Shown one piece after another: positions 14,002-24,788 of a DNA stretch of 64,000 bases. This DNA comes from Sisyra terminalis (lineage: Eukaryota; Arthropoda; Insecta; Neuroptera; Sisyridae), in NCBI GenBank assembly GCA_958496175.1, contig OY292280.1, positions 22,444,001 through 22,508,000 of the forward strand, given 5' to 3'. Within the stretch, counting starts at the first letter, position 1. Each line of letters begins with the position of its first letter. The notes under the pieces are model-generated. The model ran no database searches, had not been told where the DNA came from, and worked only from the letters and a program-made list of their open reading frames with translations. The position numbers and the translations under genes are program-made.

Positions 14002-17000
14002 ACTATCAAAATGGACAATTTTCTAATGCATAAAAAGGACATAAGGGATGTTTTCCTCACTAAATTAAAGTTGAATATTATAAACTAAACCATTCTTAAC
14101 CACAATGCAAAAAATAAAAAGCATTTGTTACGTATATCTTTGGAAAATTGAAACTGGAAATTAAATTGTTGAAAGTCTATGCGAAAAAATTCGACTGATA
14201 TTGGGTCATTTAAAGAAGGTGACTTTTCATTATGAGGTCTAGTTTTCTCAACGGATTCTGAATTAAGGCTATCAAGTGAAATATAATAGGAAATCAATTT
14301 TGTCCTGTGTGCCAAAAGACACCCGCAATATCGTTTCAAACTTTCAAAAAGGACAATTTTCTAATGCATAAAAAGGACATAAGGGATGTTTTCCATCACT
14401 AAATTAAAGTAGAATATTATAAACTAAACCATTCTTAACCACTATGCAAAAATTAAAAAGCATTTGTTACGTATATCTTTGGAAAATTGATATTGGAAAT
14501 TAAATTTTTGAAAGTCTAAGCGAAAAAATTCGACTGATATTGGGTCATTAAAGAAGGTGACTTTTCATTATGAGGTCTAGTTTTCTCAACGGATTCTGAA
14601 TCAAGGCTATCAAGTGAAATATAATAGGAAATCAATTTTGTCCTGTGTGCCAAAAGACACCCGCAATATCGTTTCAAACTTTCAAAAAGGACAATTTTCT
14701 AATGCATAAAAAGGACATAAGGGATGTTTTCCTCACTAAATTAAAGTTGAATATTATAAACTAAACCATTCTTAACCACTATGCAAAAATAAAAAGCATT
14801 TGTTACGTATATCTTTGGAAAATTGAAACTGGAAATTAAATTGTTGAAAGTCTATGCGAAAAAATTCGACTGATATTGGGTCATTTAAAGAAGGTGACTT
14901 TTCATTATGAGGTCTAGTTTTCTCAACGGATTCTGAATTAAGGCTATCAAGTGAAATAAAATAGGAAATCAATTTTGTCCTGTGTGCCAAAAGACACCCG
15001 CAATATCGTTTCAAACTTTCAAAAAGGACAATTTTCTAATGCATAAAAAGGACATAAGGGATGTTTTCCTCACTAAATTAAAGTTGAATATTATAAACTA
15101 AACCATTCTTAACTACTATGCAAAAAATAAAAAGCATTTGTTACGTATATCTTTGGAAAATTGAAACTGGAAATTAAATTGTTGAAAGTCCAAGCCAAAA
15201 AATTCGACTGATATTGGGTCATTTAAAGAAGGTGACTTTTCATTATGAGGTCTAGTTTTCTCAACGGATTCTGAATTAAGGCTATCAAGTGAAATATAAT
15301 AGGAAAACAATTTTGTCCTGTGTGCCAAAAGACACCCGCAATATCGTTTCAAACTTTCAAAAAGGACAATTTTCTTATGCATAAAAAGGACATAAGGGAT
15401 GTTTTCCTCACTAAATTAAAGTTGAATATTATAAACTAAACCATTCTTAACCACTATGCAAAAAATAAAAAGCATTTGTTACGTACATCTTTGGAAAATT
15501 GAAACTGGAAATTAAATTGATGAAAGTCTATGCGAAAAAATTCGACTGATATTGGGTCACTTAAAGAAGGTGACTTTTCATTATGAGGTCTAGTTTTCTC
15601 AACGGATTCTGAATTAAGGCTATCAAGTGAAATATAGTAGGAAATCAATTTTGTCCTGTGTGCCAAAAGACACCCGCAATATCGTTTCAAACTTTCAAAA
15701 AGGACAATTTTCTAATGCATAAAAAGGACATAAGGGATGTTTTCCTTCACTAAATTAAAGTTGAATATTATAAACTAAACCATTCTTAACCACTATGCAA
15801 AAAATAAGAAGCATTTGTTTCGTATATCTTTGGAAAATTGGAATTGGAAATTAAATTTTTGAAAGTCTATGCGAAAAAATTCGACTGATATTGGGTCATT
15901 TAATGAAGGTGACTTTTCATTATAAGGTCTAGTTTTCTCAACGGATTCTGGATCAAGGCTATCAAGTGAAATATAATAGGAAAACAATTTTGTCCTGTGT
16001 GCCAAAAAACACCCGCAATATCGTTTCAAACTTTCAAAAAGGACAATTTTCTAATGCATAAAAAGGACATAAGGGATGTTTTCCTCACTAAATTAAAGTT
16101 GAATATTATAAACTAAACCATTCTTAACCACTATGCAAAAAATAAAAAGCATTTGTAACGTATATCTTTGGAAAATTGAAACTGGAAATTAAATTGTTGA
16201 AATTCTATGCGAAAAAATTCGACTGATATTGGGTCATTTAAAGAAGGTGACTTATCATTATGAGGTCTAGTTTTCTCAACGGATTCTGAATTAAGGCTAT
16301 CAAGTGAAATATAATAGGAAATCAATTTTGTCCTGTGTGCCAAATGACACCCGCAATATCGTTTCAAACTTTCAAAAAGGACAATTTTCTAATGCATAAA
16401 AAGGACATAAGGGATGTTTTCCTTCACTAAATTAAAGTAGAATATTATAAACTAAACCATTCTTTACCACTATGCAAAAAATAAAAAGCATTTGTTACGT
16501 ATATCTTTGGAAAATTGAAACTGGAAATTAAATTGTTGAAAGTCTATGCGAAAAAATTCGACTGATATTGGGTCATTTAAAGCAGGTGACTTTTCATTAT
16601 GAGGTCTAGTTTTCTCAACGGATTCTGAATTAAGGCTATCAAGTGAAATATAATAGGAAATCAATTTTGTCCTGTGTGCCAAAAGACACCCGCAATATCG
16701 TTTCAAACTTTCAAAAAGGACAATTTTCTAATGCATAAAAAGGACATAAGGGATGTTTTCCTCCCTAAATTATAGTTGAATATTATAAACTAAACCATTC
16801 TTAACCACTATGCAAAAAATAAAAAGCATTTGTTACGTATATCTTTGGAAAATGGAAACTGGAAATTAAATTGTTGAAAGTCTAAGCGAAAAAATTCGAC
16901 TGATATTGGGTCATTTAAAGAAGGTGACTTTTCATTATGAGGTCTAGTTTTCTCAACGGATTCTGAATTAAGGCTATCAAGTGAAATATAATAGGAAATC

Positions 17001-19903
17001 AATTTTGTCCTGTGTGCCAAAAGACACCCGCAATATCGTTTCAAACTTTCAAAAAGGACAATTTTCTAATGCATAAAAAGAGCATAAGGGATGTTTTCCT
17101 TCACTAAATTAAAGTAGAATATTATAAACTAAACCATTCTTAACCACTATGCAAAAAATATAAAGCATTTGTTACGTATATCTTTGGAAAATTGAAACTG
17201 GAAATTAAATTGAAGGAAGTCTATGCGAAAAAATTCGACTGATATTGGGTCATTTAAAGAAGGTGACTTTTCATTATGAGGTCTAGTTATCTCAACGGAT
17301 TTTGAATTAAGGCTATCAAGTGAAATATAACAGGAAATCAATTTTGTCCTGTGTGCCAAAAGACACCCGCAATATCGTTTCAAACTTTCAAAAAGGACAA
17401 TTTTCTAATGCATTAAAAGGACATAAGGGATGTTTTCCTTCACTAAATTAAAGTTGAATATTATAAACTTAACCATTCTTAACCACTATGCAAAAAATAA
17501 GAAGCATTTGTTACGTACATCTTTGGAAAATTGAAACTGGAAATTAAATTGATGAAAGTCTATGAGAAAAAATTCGACTGATATTGGGACATTTAAAGAA
17601 GGTGACTTTTCATTATGAGGTCTAGTTTTCTCAACGGATTCTGAATTAAGGCAATCAAGTGAAATATAAAAGGAAAAAAATTTAGTCCTGTGAGCCATAA
17701 GACACCCGCAATAACGTTTCAAACTTTCAAAAAGGACAATTTTCTAATGCATATAAAGGACATAAGGGATGTTTTCCTTCACTAAATTAAAGTAGAATAT
17801 TATAAACTAAACCATTCTTAACCACTATGCAAAAAATATAAAGCATTTGTTTCGTATATCTTTGGAAAATTGAAACTGGAAATTAAATTGATGAAAGTCT
17901 ATGCGAAAAAATTCGACTGATATTGGGTCATTCAAAGAAGGTGACTTTTCATTATGAGGTCTAGTTTTCTCAACGGATTCTGAATTAAGGCTATCAAGTG
18001 AAATATAATAGGAAAACAATTTTGTCCTGTGTGCCAAAAGACACCCGCATTATCGTTTCAAACTTTCAAAAAGGACAATTTTCTAATGCATAAAAAGGAC
18101 ATAAGGGATGTTTTCCTTCACTTAATTAACGTAGAATATTATAAAATAAACCATTCTTAACCACTATGCAAAAAATAAAAAGCATTTGTTACGTATATCT
18201 TTGGAAAATTGAAACTGGAAATTAAATTGTTGAAAGTCTATGCGAAAAAATTCGACTGATATTGGGTCATTTAAAGAAGGTGACTTTTCATTATGAGGTC
18301 TAGTTTTCTCAACGGATTCTGAATTAAGGCTATCAAGTGAAATATAATAGGAAATCAATTTTGTCCTGTGTGCCAAAAGACACCCGCAATATCGTTTCAA
18401 ACTTTCAAAAAGGACAATTTTCTAATGCATAAAAAGGACATAAGGGATGTTTTCCTTCACTAAATTAAAGTTGAATATTATAAACTAAACCATTCTTAAC
18501 CACTATGCAAAAAATAAAAAGCATTTGTTACGTATATCTTTGGAAAATTGAAACTGGAAATTAAATTGATGAAAGTCTATGCGAAAAAATTCGACTGATA
18601 TTGGGTCATTTAAAGAAGGTGACTTTTCATTATGAGGTCTAGTTTTCTCAACGGATTCTGAATTAAGGCTATCAAGTGAAATATAATAGGAAATCAATTT
18701 TGTCCTGTGTGCCAAAAGACACCCGCAATATCGTTTCAAACATTCAAAAAGGACAATTTTCTAATGCATAAAAAGGACATAAGGGATGTTTTCCTCACTA
18801 AATTAAAGTAGAATATTATAAACTAAACCATTCTTAACCTCTATGCAAAAAATAAAAAGCATTTGTTACGTATATCATTGGAAAATTGAAACTGGAAATT
18901 AAATTGATGAAAGTCTATGCGAAAAAATTCGACTGATATTGGGTCATTTAAAGAAGGTGACTTTTCATTATGAGGTCTAGTTTTCTCAACGGATTTTGAA
19001 TTAAGGCTATCAAGTGAAATATAATGTGAAAAAATATTTGTCCTGTGTGCCAAAAGACACCCGCAATATCGTTTCAAACTTTCAAAAAGGACAATTTTCT
19101 AATGCATAAAAAGGACATAAGGGATGTTTTCCTTCACTAAATTAAAGTAGAATATTATAAACTAAACCATTCTTACCCACTATGCAAAAAATAAAAAGCA
19201 TTTGTTGGAAAACTTTTAGGTCCTTGATCCTTTTTTTCAAGAAAACAAATTTGTATTTAAATAGCATTAGCTAGCACAATAGGTGAATTTTAAATATCGA
19301 AAAAACCATTAACGATATCGAAAACTTTAGGTTTTATTGGATTTTTGTTTCGATCGTAACGTAATATAGCTATGGTGTGAATTTCATGGAGAAATTCGAC
19401 AAACATTTTTTTGAAAAAAATCGACGTACATTTGGTCGACGAAATAAAATTTCTCAGAAGAGAAAAAAAAAAGTTTTTCCCCTTAAGCTTTTCCGGGACC
19501 AAATTTATACCATCGATTGAGTAATTCAAGCGCTATCGAATGAGCCTACTATCGTTAACCTACGATCGATAGTTATCGCTACAAATGGCTTTGAAGTTGG
19601 AAAAAGAGAAAAAAAACGCCAATTTAGGCCTATTTTTGGGATTCTTCAGAATTTCGGCCGGAAAATTTTCGCCAAAAAAATGAAAAATTGTATAATTAAA
19701 AATGATTTTTAGGCTTCTCGGAGCGTAACTATGCCATTCCCGAAATCCCATTTCACTTAATTCGAAAATTCGAGGTCCCCCCCACCAAAAAAAAAACCGA
19801 AAAAATTGTCTTCAGGATATGTTTTTTAGGCCTACCGTGACGTAACTAAGCCATTCCCGAGTCCTACTTCCCGAAAATCGAAAATTCGGTAATTTTTCGG
19901 GAA

Positions 19904-19961
19904 TGACGTCATTGGGTGGCGACGTATGTGTGACGTCATATATATGAAAAGAGTGACGTCA
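19904..19961. promoter_or_regulatory. Cluster of three TGACGTCA (CRE/ATF-type) palindromes
   Basis: Perfect 8-bp TGACGTCA palindromes lie at 19,904-19,911, 19,931-19,938 and 19,954-19,961, with a further acgta core between the first two. TGACGTCA is the consensus for bZIP CREB/ATF factors. The cluster recurs in every copy of module A with nearly the same spacing. Function is inferred only; in an AT-rich repeat the motif could also persist simply by copying. Confidence 0.5.
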
Positions 19962-20000
19962 CAAAACCATTGAGCAAAAATAAAATGAAAAATATATAGC

Positions 20001-20063
20001 ATCATCGATCGATCATTTCGAACCCCGAAAGGTTGGAACTGTTCGATCGAATATTTCGATGAT
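20001..20063. other. Imperfect inverted repeat (potential hairpin)
   Basis: The segment starts atcatcgatcgatcattt and ends with atttcgatgat, so atcatcga pairs with tcgatgat at the two ends. Inside, tttcg pairs with cgaaa around aacc, and cgatcga occurs in both halves. It lies just beyond the TGACGTCA cluster and is repeated in all module A copies. No function can be assigned. Confidence 0.4.
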
Positions 20064-20149
20064 ACAATGTCTGGAATGAGGAATTAATGTTAATTAGATA
20101 TATTATAAGCAGTAAGGAATAGAAATCAGTTATTAGAAATTATAAAAAT

Positions 20150-20230
20150 CCGGGACCAATCGGGATGCGAACCAGGGACCTCGACTCCGAACAACAGCAA
20201 CGGCGACCAAGACGACTCGGCTATCAGATG
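20150..20230 (-). repeat. tRNA-like (SINE-type) pol III promoter module, family 1
   Basis: Read on the minus strand, TAGCCGAGTCG (complement of 20,213-20,223) fits the pol III A-box consensus TRGYNNANNNG. GGTTCGCATCC (complement of 20,163-20,173) fits the B box with one mismatch (C for the A after TTCG). The boxes are 39 nt apart, normal for a tRNA-type internal promoter. Neither a clean T stem nor an acceptor stem is visible, so this is not a working tRNA. It looks like the head of an old tRNA-derived SINE now carried inside module A. Confidence 0.5.
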
Positions 20231-20514
20231 ATATATGTAAATGACCTTAAAACTCATACATAAACAATACTTATGAGATTTTTGGAAAATTGAAAAAAAA
20301 ATTCGATCGATAGAGTTGGAATTTTCCAAAAATATTTTAACCATAGCTGCTCCATGTTAAAGTTGGAAAATTTTACTAAAAACATTGCAACATTTAAAGG
20401 TTCTTTAACCTTTTTTTTCGAAAAAAACAACATTTGTATTTTAAAAGAATTTCTTCAGAAAATTAAAATGTAGGTATATATAAAAAAAATCGATAAGGAA
20501 ATCAAAAAGTTAAG

Positions 20515-20567
20515 ATATTTTTCGATATTGTCTTTATCGTATTATTCGATAATCTATCGAAAAATAT
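20515..20567. other. Inverted repeat rich in CGATA motifs
   Basis: Arms 20,515-20,527 (atatttttcgata) and 20,555-20,567 (tatcgaaaaatat) are perfect 13-nt complements around a 27-nt loop that contains more TATCG and CGATA words. It is conserved in the other module A copies. CGATA clusters resemble sites of insect boundary factors such as BEAF-32, but this is only a resemblance. Confidence 0.35.
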
Positions 20568-21020
20568 TGAACTTACCTTACTTACCTAATCGTTGCATTA
20601 TCTTAACTTTTCTTTGTATCTTAACTCTGAAATATAAAATTCAGGAGGATGGGTGCGGAAAATCAAATTGAAACAATATGTTCAATTAACATAAATTTAT
20701 TAATGTTAAATATCAATACAGTTTATAATAAATTACAATATTAGTTTTTCCATTATTACAATAGTTTATATAATTTATGTAAAAGTATCAATTATTATAA
20801 TCATATAGAAATATTAAGTTAATTAAATTTTCTTGATTTACAGATATTTTCACTATTTATCACTTAAACCACTTTATCACTTCACATTCACTGAATTATT
20901 AAAACACAATTTACAGCACAGATTGTTGTAGTAAATCCATTAGTGATCTTCTTGGTAGATATCAATTGTGGAAATGATATCCCACAGGAATTTGCTTGAT
21001 GATCCTCCAACGATCCACAT

Positions 21021-21266
21021 TTATTCCTCAAACGTCCATTTGGAAATGATGAACATCTCAACTCCAATGAATAATTCCCCGTTGTCATCGGTCAGCTTCT
21101 TCTGGAACGAAAAGATCAATAAATAATCAAAAATCAATAATAAAATATTTGGAGGTCTCAAAAGTACAGCGACTTACCAATCATTTATCTCCCAAAATGA
21201 TGATACTTTCTTCAGCGCAAAAACAATGTCATGGGCCTCAGATTCTTAGTATGTCTTGGTATGGAT
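21021..21266 (-). pseudogene. Two exon-like blocks with consensus splice sites (gene relic)
   Basis: On the minus strand an 89-nt block (21,266 down to 21,178) is preceded by tttttacag and followed by gtaagt. Then come a 76-nt intron-like stretch ending cttttcgttccag and a block (21,101 down to 21,021) that reads 26 codons starting Lys-Lys-Leu-Thr-Asp and ending Trp-Thr-Phe-Glu-Glu before TAA. The first block contains an open frame including ALKKVSSFWEIND. Joining the two blocks gives a stop at or near the junction in every phase, so a continuous protein is not encoded as drawn. The blocks recur in all module A copies. They are either decayed exons of a captured gene or untranslated exons of a non-coding transcript. 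I do not recognise the protein. Confidence 0.35.
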
Positions 21267-22162
21267 CTGTAAAAATATATTTTATTAATATTTAAACAAA
21301 TTGTAATTTTTTAGGGACATTAACATGTAGACTGGGGAACATATGGCGCAGCCCATTTACATAATTTCCATAATGAAACAATGATTGCTAAACTTCTGCA
21401 TTTATTAACAAAGTTGCAAGATTGCTTTTTCTGATAAGGGCTGTTTTTTCAAAGTTTCAAAAAGGACAATTTTCAAGAACATAAATTGTTCTTGAAAAAT
21501 TGAAATTGTCAATTGTTCATAAATTTTATAATTTTTTCAATTTACCTGTTTCACATTTATTTGTTCGATTTTGATTTTATGAAGTTAAAATGTAACATTG
21601 GCCATCAGATCAAACAACCATAACATTAAATATTAAATTTATTTGGATAAACTAAAGTCAATTATGAACTAATAACTTTCAAAAATTAGCTGTCGCATTG
21701 ACATGTATCGTATCTCCACCTATGCTAGAACGTGTGAACTCTTGACATGTATGTCTATTAAACCACCTTAAGTTTTTAGTGCCACCTGTGAGTCAGGTGG
21801 ATGTACTCAAAGCTTCCAAAAAAATACGAATCGCATTTTGGCGTTGTCTTAATTCAAAATTCTAAACAAATCGAATTGTCAATACATAAGAAGAGTTAGA
21901 AATAAGCAATAAATTTAAAAATTAAATATAATTACTTACTGCTTTTGATTTTTCACACATAAGAGATGAAATTGAGTTGGAAATTGAATATGAAATAAAG
22001 GCATGCCAATCGAAAACTTAAGTTCATCCGTACATGCTGGGCAAATTTTTCTGAAAACCAAGCTCGTTTAAGGGATGACCGCGGCAATTTGGTGACGTTA
22101 TGGCATTATTTCTAGACTTTAAAAAATATAAATAAATTATAAAAAAAAAAATATGACATTTT

Positions 22163-22228
22163 CAAGGTTCGAACCCGGAGATTGTTGCTTTAGATTCTCT
22201 CAACATATCCACTCGGCTACAACTGCAC
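22163..22228 (-). repeat. tRNA-Ser-like pol III promoter module, family 2
   Basis: On the minus strand the segment begins gcagttgtagccgagtgg, close to the 5' part of eukaryotic tRNA-Ser. The A box TAGCCGAGTGG (complement of 22,209-22,219) and the B box GGTTCGAACC (22,166-22,175) both fit their consensus, 33 nt apart. The T stem and acceptor stem do not pair, so it is a tRNA-derived relic or SINE head rather than a tRNA gene. The same module is at 45,101 and 59,084, and a shortened version in the opposite orientation is at 37,031 and 51,013. Confidence 0.55.
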
Positions 22229-23065
22229 GTGTTTGCATTAAATAAAAACTTATATATAAATATTTCTCAGATCACAAAATTCAATTTTCTTTCGGGATCG
22301 AAATATTTGAAATTTTCCAAAACAAATTGAAACCATAGCTGCTCCATAATACTTCCGGAAAATGTGTCAATATACATAGTAACATTTTGATGTTTTTCCC
22401 CATTTTTTTCGATATTTAAAATTCTAAGAAACGGTAATACATTGTTGTCGTATGAACAAATATGTACTGCTCTTCTTTAAAGTAAATCAAAACCAACTAT
22501 CAACTTTAAGAATTTAATTCCGCAAAAAGAAAACAAAATAAGTTTTCTCGTAAATTCCCATAAGATATTCAACTCTTTTGTTGTTGTTGTACTATATTTG
22601 TACAATAACATAGGAAATAATATGAGAAATATCGTGAAAAATCATATAGTTTGGAAGGCAATCTGCTTACACCAATGTACAAACAAAATAAATGGTTGCA
22701 TAAATGTTGCATTTAATAACATTTCTCGGGTAATTTTAGGGCTGCTTTATGGTTTAATTTGTAATTTGTATGGGTTATTTGAAATTTTTCATAAAAATAT
22801 AAGTCCATCCGTACATGCTGTGCAAATTTTCACGAAAACAAACCACATTTAAGGGATGAAATCGACAATCAAAGCGGCAGAAGAAATCATCAAACTTCAA
22901 GTGTTTGTAACGTCAAGGGATCAAATAAGGGATGGTTTTCGAACCAGATAAAGTTTCGGGTTCGTAACAATGTATTAAACGATAATATAACAATCTATTT
23001 CAAATTCGAGAAAAGAAAATTTTTCACCAAACTAAACCGTGGGTTTATAATTGAAATTGACGTAA
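22228..23065. repeat. Spacer-1 tail, no gene seen
   Basis: AT-rich sequence homologous to 45,166-46,000. It contains another aaccatagctgctccat motif near 22,328. It also contains a module starting near gtacatgctgtgcaaat (about 22,810) that is found diverged at about 22,030, 36,890, 38,360 (inverted), 44,970 and 45,750. The + strand frame 22,598-22,852 is interrupted in the homologous copy by an in-frame TAG and is not supported as a gene. Confidence 0.6.
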
Positions 23066-23110
23066 ATTGAATATTATAAACTAAACCATTCTTAACCACT
23101 ATGCAAAAAA

Positions 23111-24687
23111 TTAAAAGCATTTGTTACGTATATCTTTGGAAAATTGAAACTGGAATTTAAATTGTTGAAAGTCTATGCGAAAAAATTCGACTGATATTGG
23201 GTCATTTAAAGAAGGTGACTTTTCATTATGAGGACTAGTTTTCTCAACGGATTCTGAATTAAGGCTATCAAGTGAAATATAATAGGAAAAAAATTTTGTC
23301 CTGTGTGCCAAAAGACACCCGCAATATCGTTTCATACTTTCAAAAAGGACAATTTTTTAATGCATAAAAAGGACATAAGGGATGTTTTCCTCACTAAATT
23401 AAAGTTGAATATTATAAACTAAACCATTCTTAACCACTATGCAAAAAATAAAAAGCATTTGTTACGTTCATCTTTGGAAAATTGAAACTGGAAATTAAAT
23501 TGATGAAAGTCTATGCGAAAAAATTCGACTGATATTGGGTCATTTAAAGAAGGTGACTTTTCATTATGAGGTCTAGTTTTCTCAACGGATTCTGAATTAA
23601 GGCTATCAAGTGAAATATAATAGGAAATCAATTTTGTCCTGTGTGCCAAAAGACACCCGCAATATCGTTTCATACTTTCAAAAAGGACAATTTTTTAATG
23701 CATAAAAAGGACATAAGGGATGTTTTCCTCACTAAATTAAAGTTGAATATTATAAACTAAACCATTCTTAACCACTATGCAAAAAATTAAAAGCATTTGT
23801 TACGTATATCATTGGAAAATTGAAACTGGAATTTAAATTGTTGAAAGTCTATGCGAAAAAATTCGACTGATATTGGGTCATTTAAAGAAGGTGACTTTTC
23901 ATTATGAGGACTAGTTTTCTCAACGGATTCTGAATTAAGGCTATCAAGTGAAATATAATAGGAAAAAAATTTTGTCCTGTGTGCCAAAAGACACCCGCAA
24001 TATCGTTTCATACTTTCAAAAAGGACAATTTTTTAAGGCATAAAAAGGACATAAGGGATGTTTTCCTCACTAAATTAAAGTTGAATATTATAAACTAAAC
24101 CATTCTTAACCACTATGCAAAAAATAAAAAGCATTTGTTACGTACATCTTTGGAAAATTGAAACTGGAAATTAAATTGTTGAAAGTCTATGCGAAAAAAT
24201 TCGACTGATATTGGGTCTTTTAAAGAAGGTGACTTTTCATTATGAGGACTAGTTTTCTAAACGGATTCTGAATTAAGGCTATCAAGTGAAATATAATAGG
24301 AAAAAAATTTTGTCCTGTGTGCCAAAAGACACCCGCAATATCGTTTCATACTTTCAAAAAGGACAATTTTTTAATGCATAAAAAGGACATAAGGGATGTT
24401 TTCCTCACTAAATTAAAGTTGAATATTATAAACTAAACCATTCTTAACCACTATGCAAAAAATTAAAAGCATTTGTTACGTATATCTTTGGAAAATTGAA
24501 ACTGGAATTTAAATTGTTGAAAGTCTATGCGAAAAAATTCGACTGATATTGGGTCATTTAAAGAAGGTGACTTTTCATTATGAGGACTAGTTTTCTCAAC
24601 GGATTCTGAATTAAGGCTATCAAGTGAAATATAATAGGAAAAAAATTTTGTCCTGTGTGCCAAAAGACACCCGCAATATCGTTTCAT
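23111..24687. repeat. Dimeric higher-order repeat, period 676 bp
   Basis: Monomers with frames at 23111, 23787 and 24463 share the markers aaaaaattaaaagc, ggaatttaaattg and gaggactag. Each is separated by one monomer with different markers. The 676-bp spacing defines a dimer present about 2.5 times at the left end of array 2. Confidence 0.8.
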
Positions 24688-24788
24688 ACTTTCAAAAAGG
24701 ACAATTTTTTAATGCATAAAAAGGACATAAGGGATGTTTTCCTCACTAAATTAAAGTTGAATATTATAAACTAAACCATTCTTAACCC

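Larger units (their letters stand above)
1..19206. repeat. Satellite array 1 (about 57 head-to-tail 338-339 bp monomers)
   Basis: The same 338-339 bp sequence recurs without interruption, all copies in one orientation. Landmarks that return each period on the + strand include aggacataagggatg, ccattcttaaccactatgc, gcatttgttacgta, gactgatattgggtca, gaaggtgacttttcattatg and gacacccgcaatatcg. The array continues past the left edge of the window. Neighbouring monomers differ by scattered substitutions and 1-6 nt indels, typical of satellite DNA homogenised by unequal exchange. Within each monomer the motif aaaaaggaca occurs twice about 28 bp apart. A minus-strand frame of about 78 codons is open in most monomers but lacks an ATG (see findings), so I treat the array as non-coding. 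I saw no CENP-B box, and no centromeric role can be read from the sequence. The right end stops inside a monomer, right after gcatttgtt. Confidence 0.97.
19207..21340 (+). repeat. Module A, spacer-1 copy
   Basis: About 2.1 kb that recurs, well conserved, in direct orientation at 34,626-36,840, 41,790-43,960 and in the later macro-unit copies, and inverted at about 39,400-41,610. It begins ggaaaacttttaggtcc. A roughly 60-bp element containing ccttgatcc followed by poly-T and aaacaaatttgtattt occurs at its start (about 19,210) and again, diverged, about 1.2 kb later (about 20,395). Internal landmarks are the TGACGTCA cluster, a tRNA-like segment, a CGATA-rich hairpin and two exon-like blocks on the minus strand. 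Open frames of 60-116 codons in the various copies have no protein signature and are not kept intact between copies. Confidence 0.8.
19207..23065. repeat. Spacer 1 between satellite arrays 1 and 2
   Basis: The satellite stops inside a monomer at 19,206 and is replaced by 3.9 kb of complex AT-rich sequence. The first 2.1 kb is module A, also found at 34,626, 41,790 and, inverted, before 41,650. From about 21,340 to 23,050 the sequence follows the right part of spacer 2 (about 43,900-46,000) but lacks roughly 400 bp corresponding to about 44,060-44,470. Spacer 1 is therefore a shortened relative of the right half of spacer 2. It has no convincing gene. An 84-codon + strand frame at 22,598-22,852 is broken in the homologous copies. 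The stretch 21,300-22,150 holds only a short satellite-like fragment (about 21,450-21,480) and otherwise nothing I recognise. Confidence 0.85.

Noticed and set aside
1..19206. CRISPR array
   Set aside because: The repeat is a 338-bp head-to-tail satellite with no short repeat/unique spacer alternation and no cas genes.
1..19206. Centromere (CENP-B box) assignment
   Set aside because: No CENP-B box-like motif found in the monomer; satellite content alone does not show centromere function.
20150..20230. Functional tRNA gene
   Set aside because: The pol III boxes are present but acceptor and T stems do not form, so it is at most a tRNA-derived relic.
20126..20344. 72-codon frame repeated in each module A
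   Set aside because: It overlies the tRNA-like segment. Its persistence is explained by recent copying, and it has no recognisable domain.
22598..22852. 84-codon + strand frame
   Set aside because: The homologous spacer-2 sequence (45,535-45,790) has an in-frame TAG and other breaks; no conserved product.
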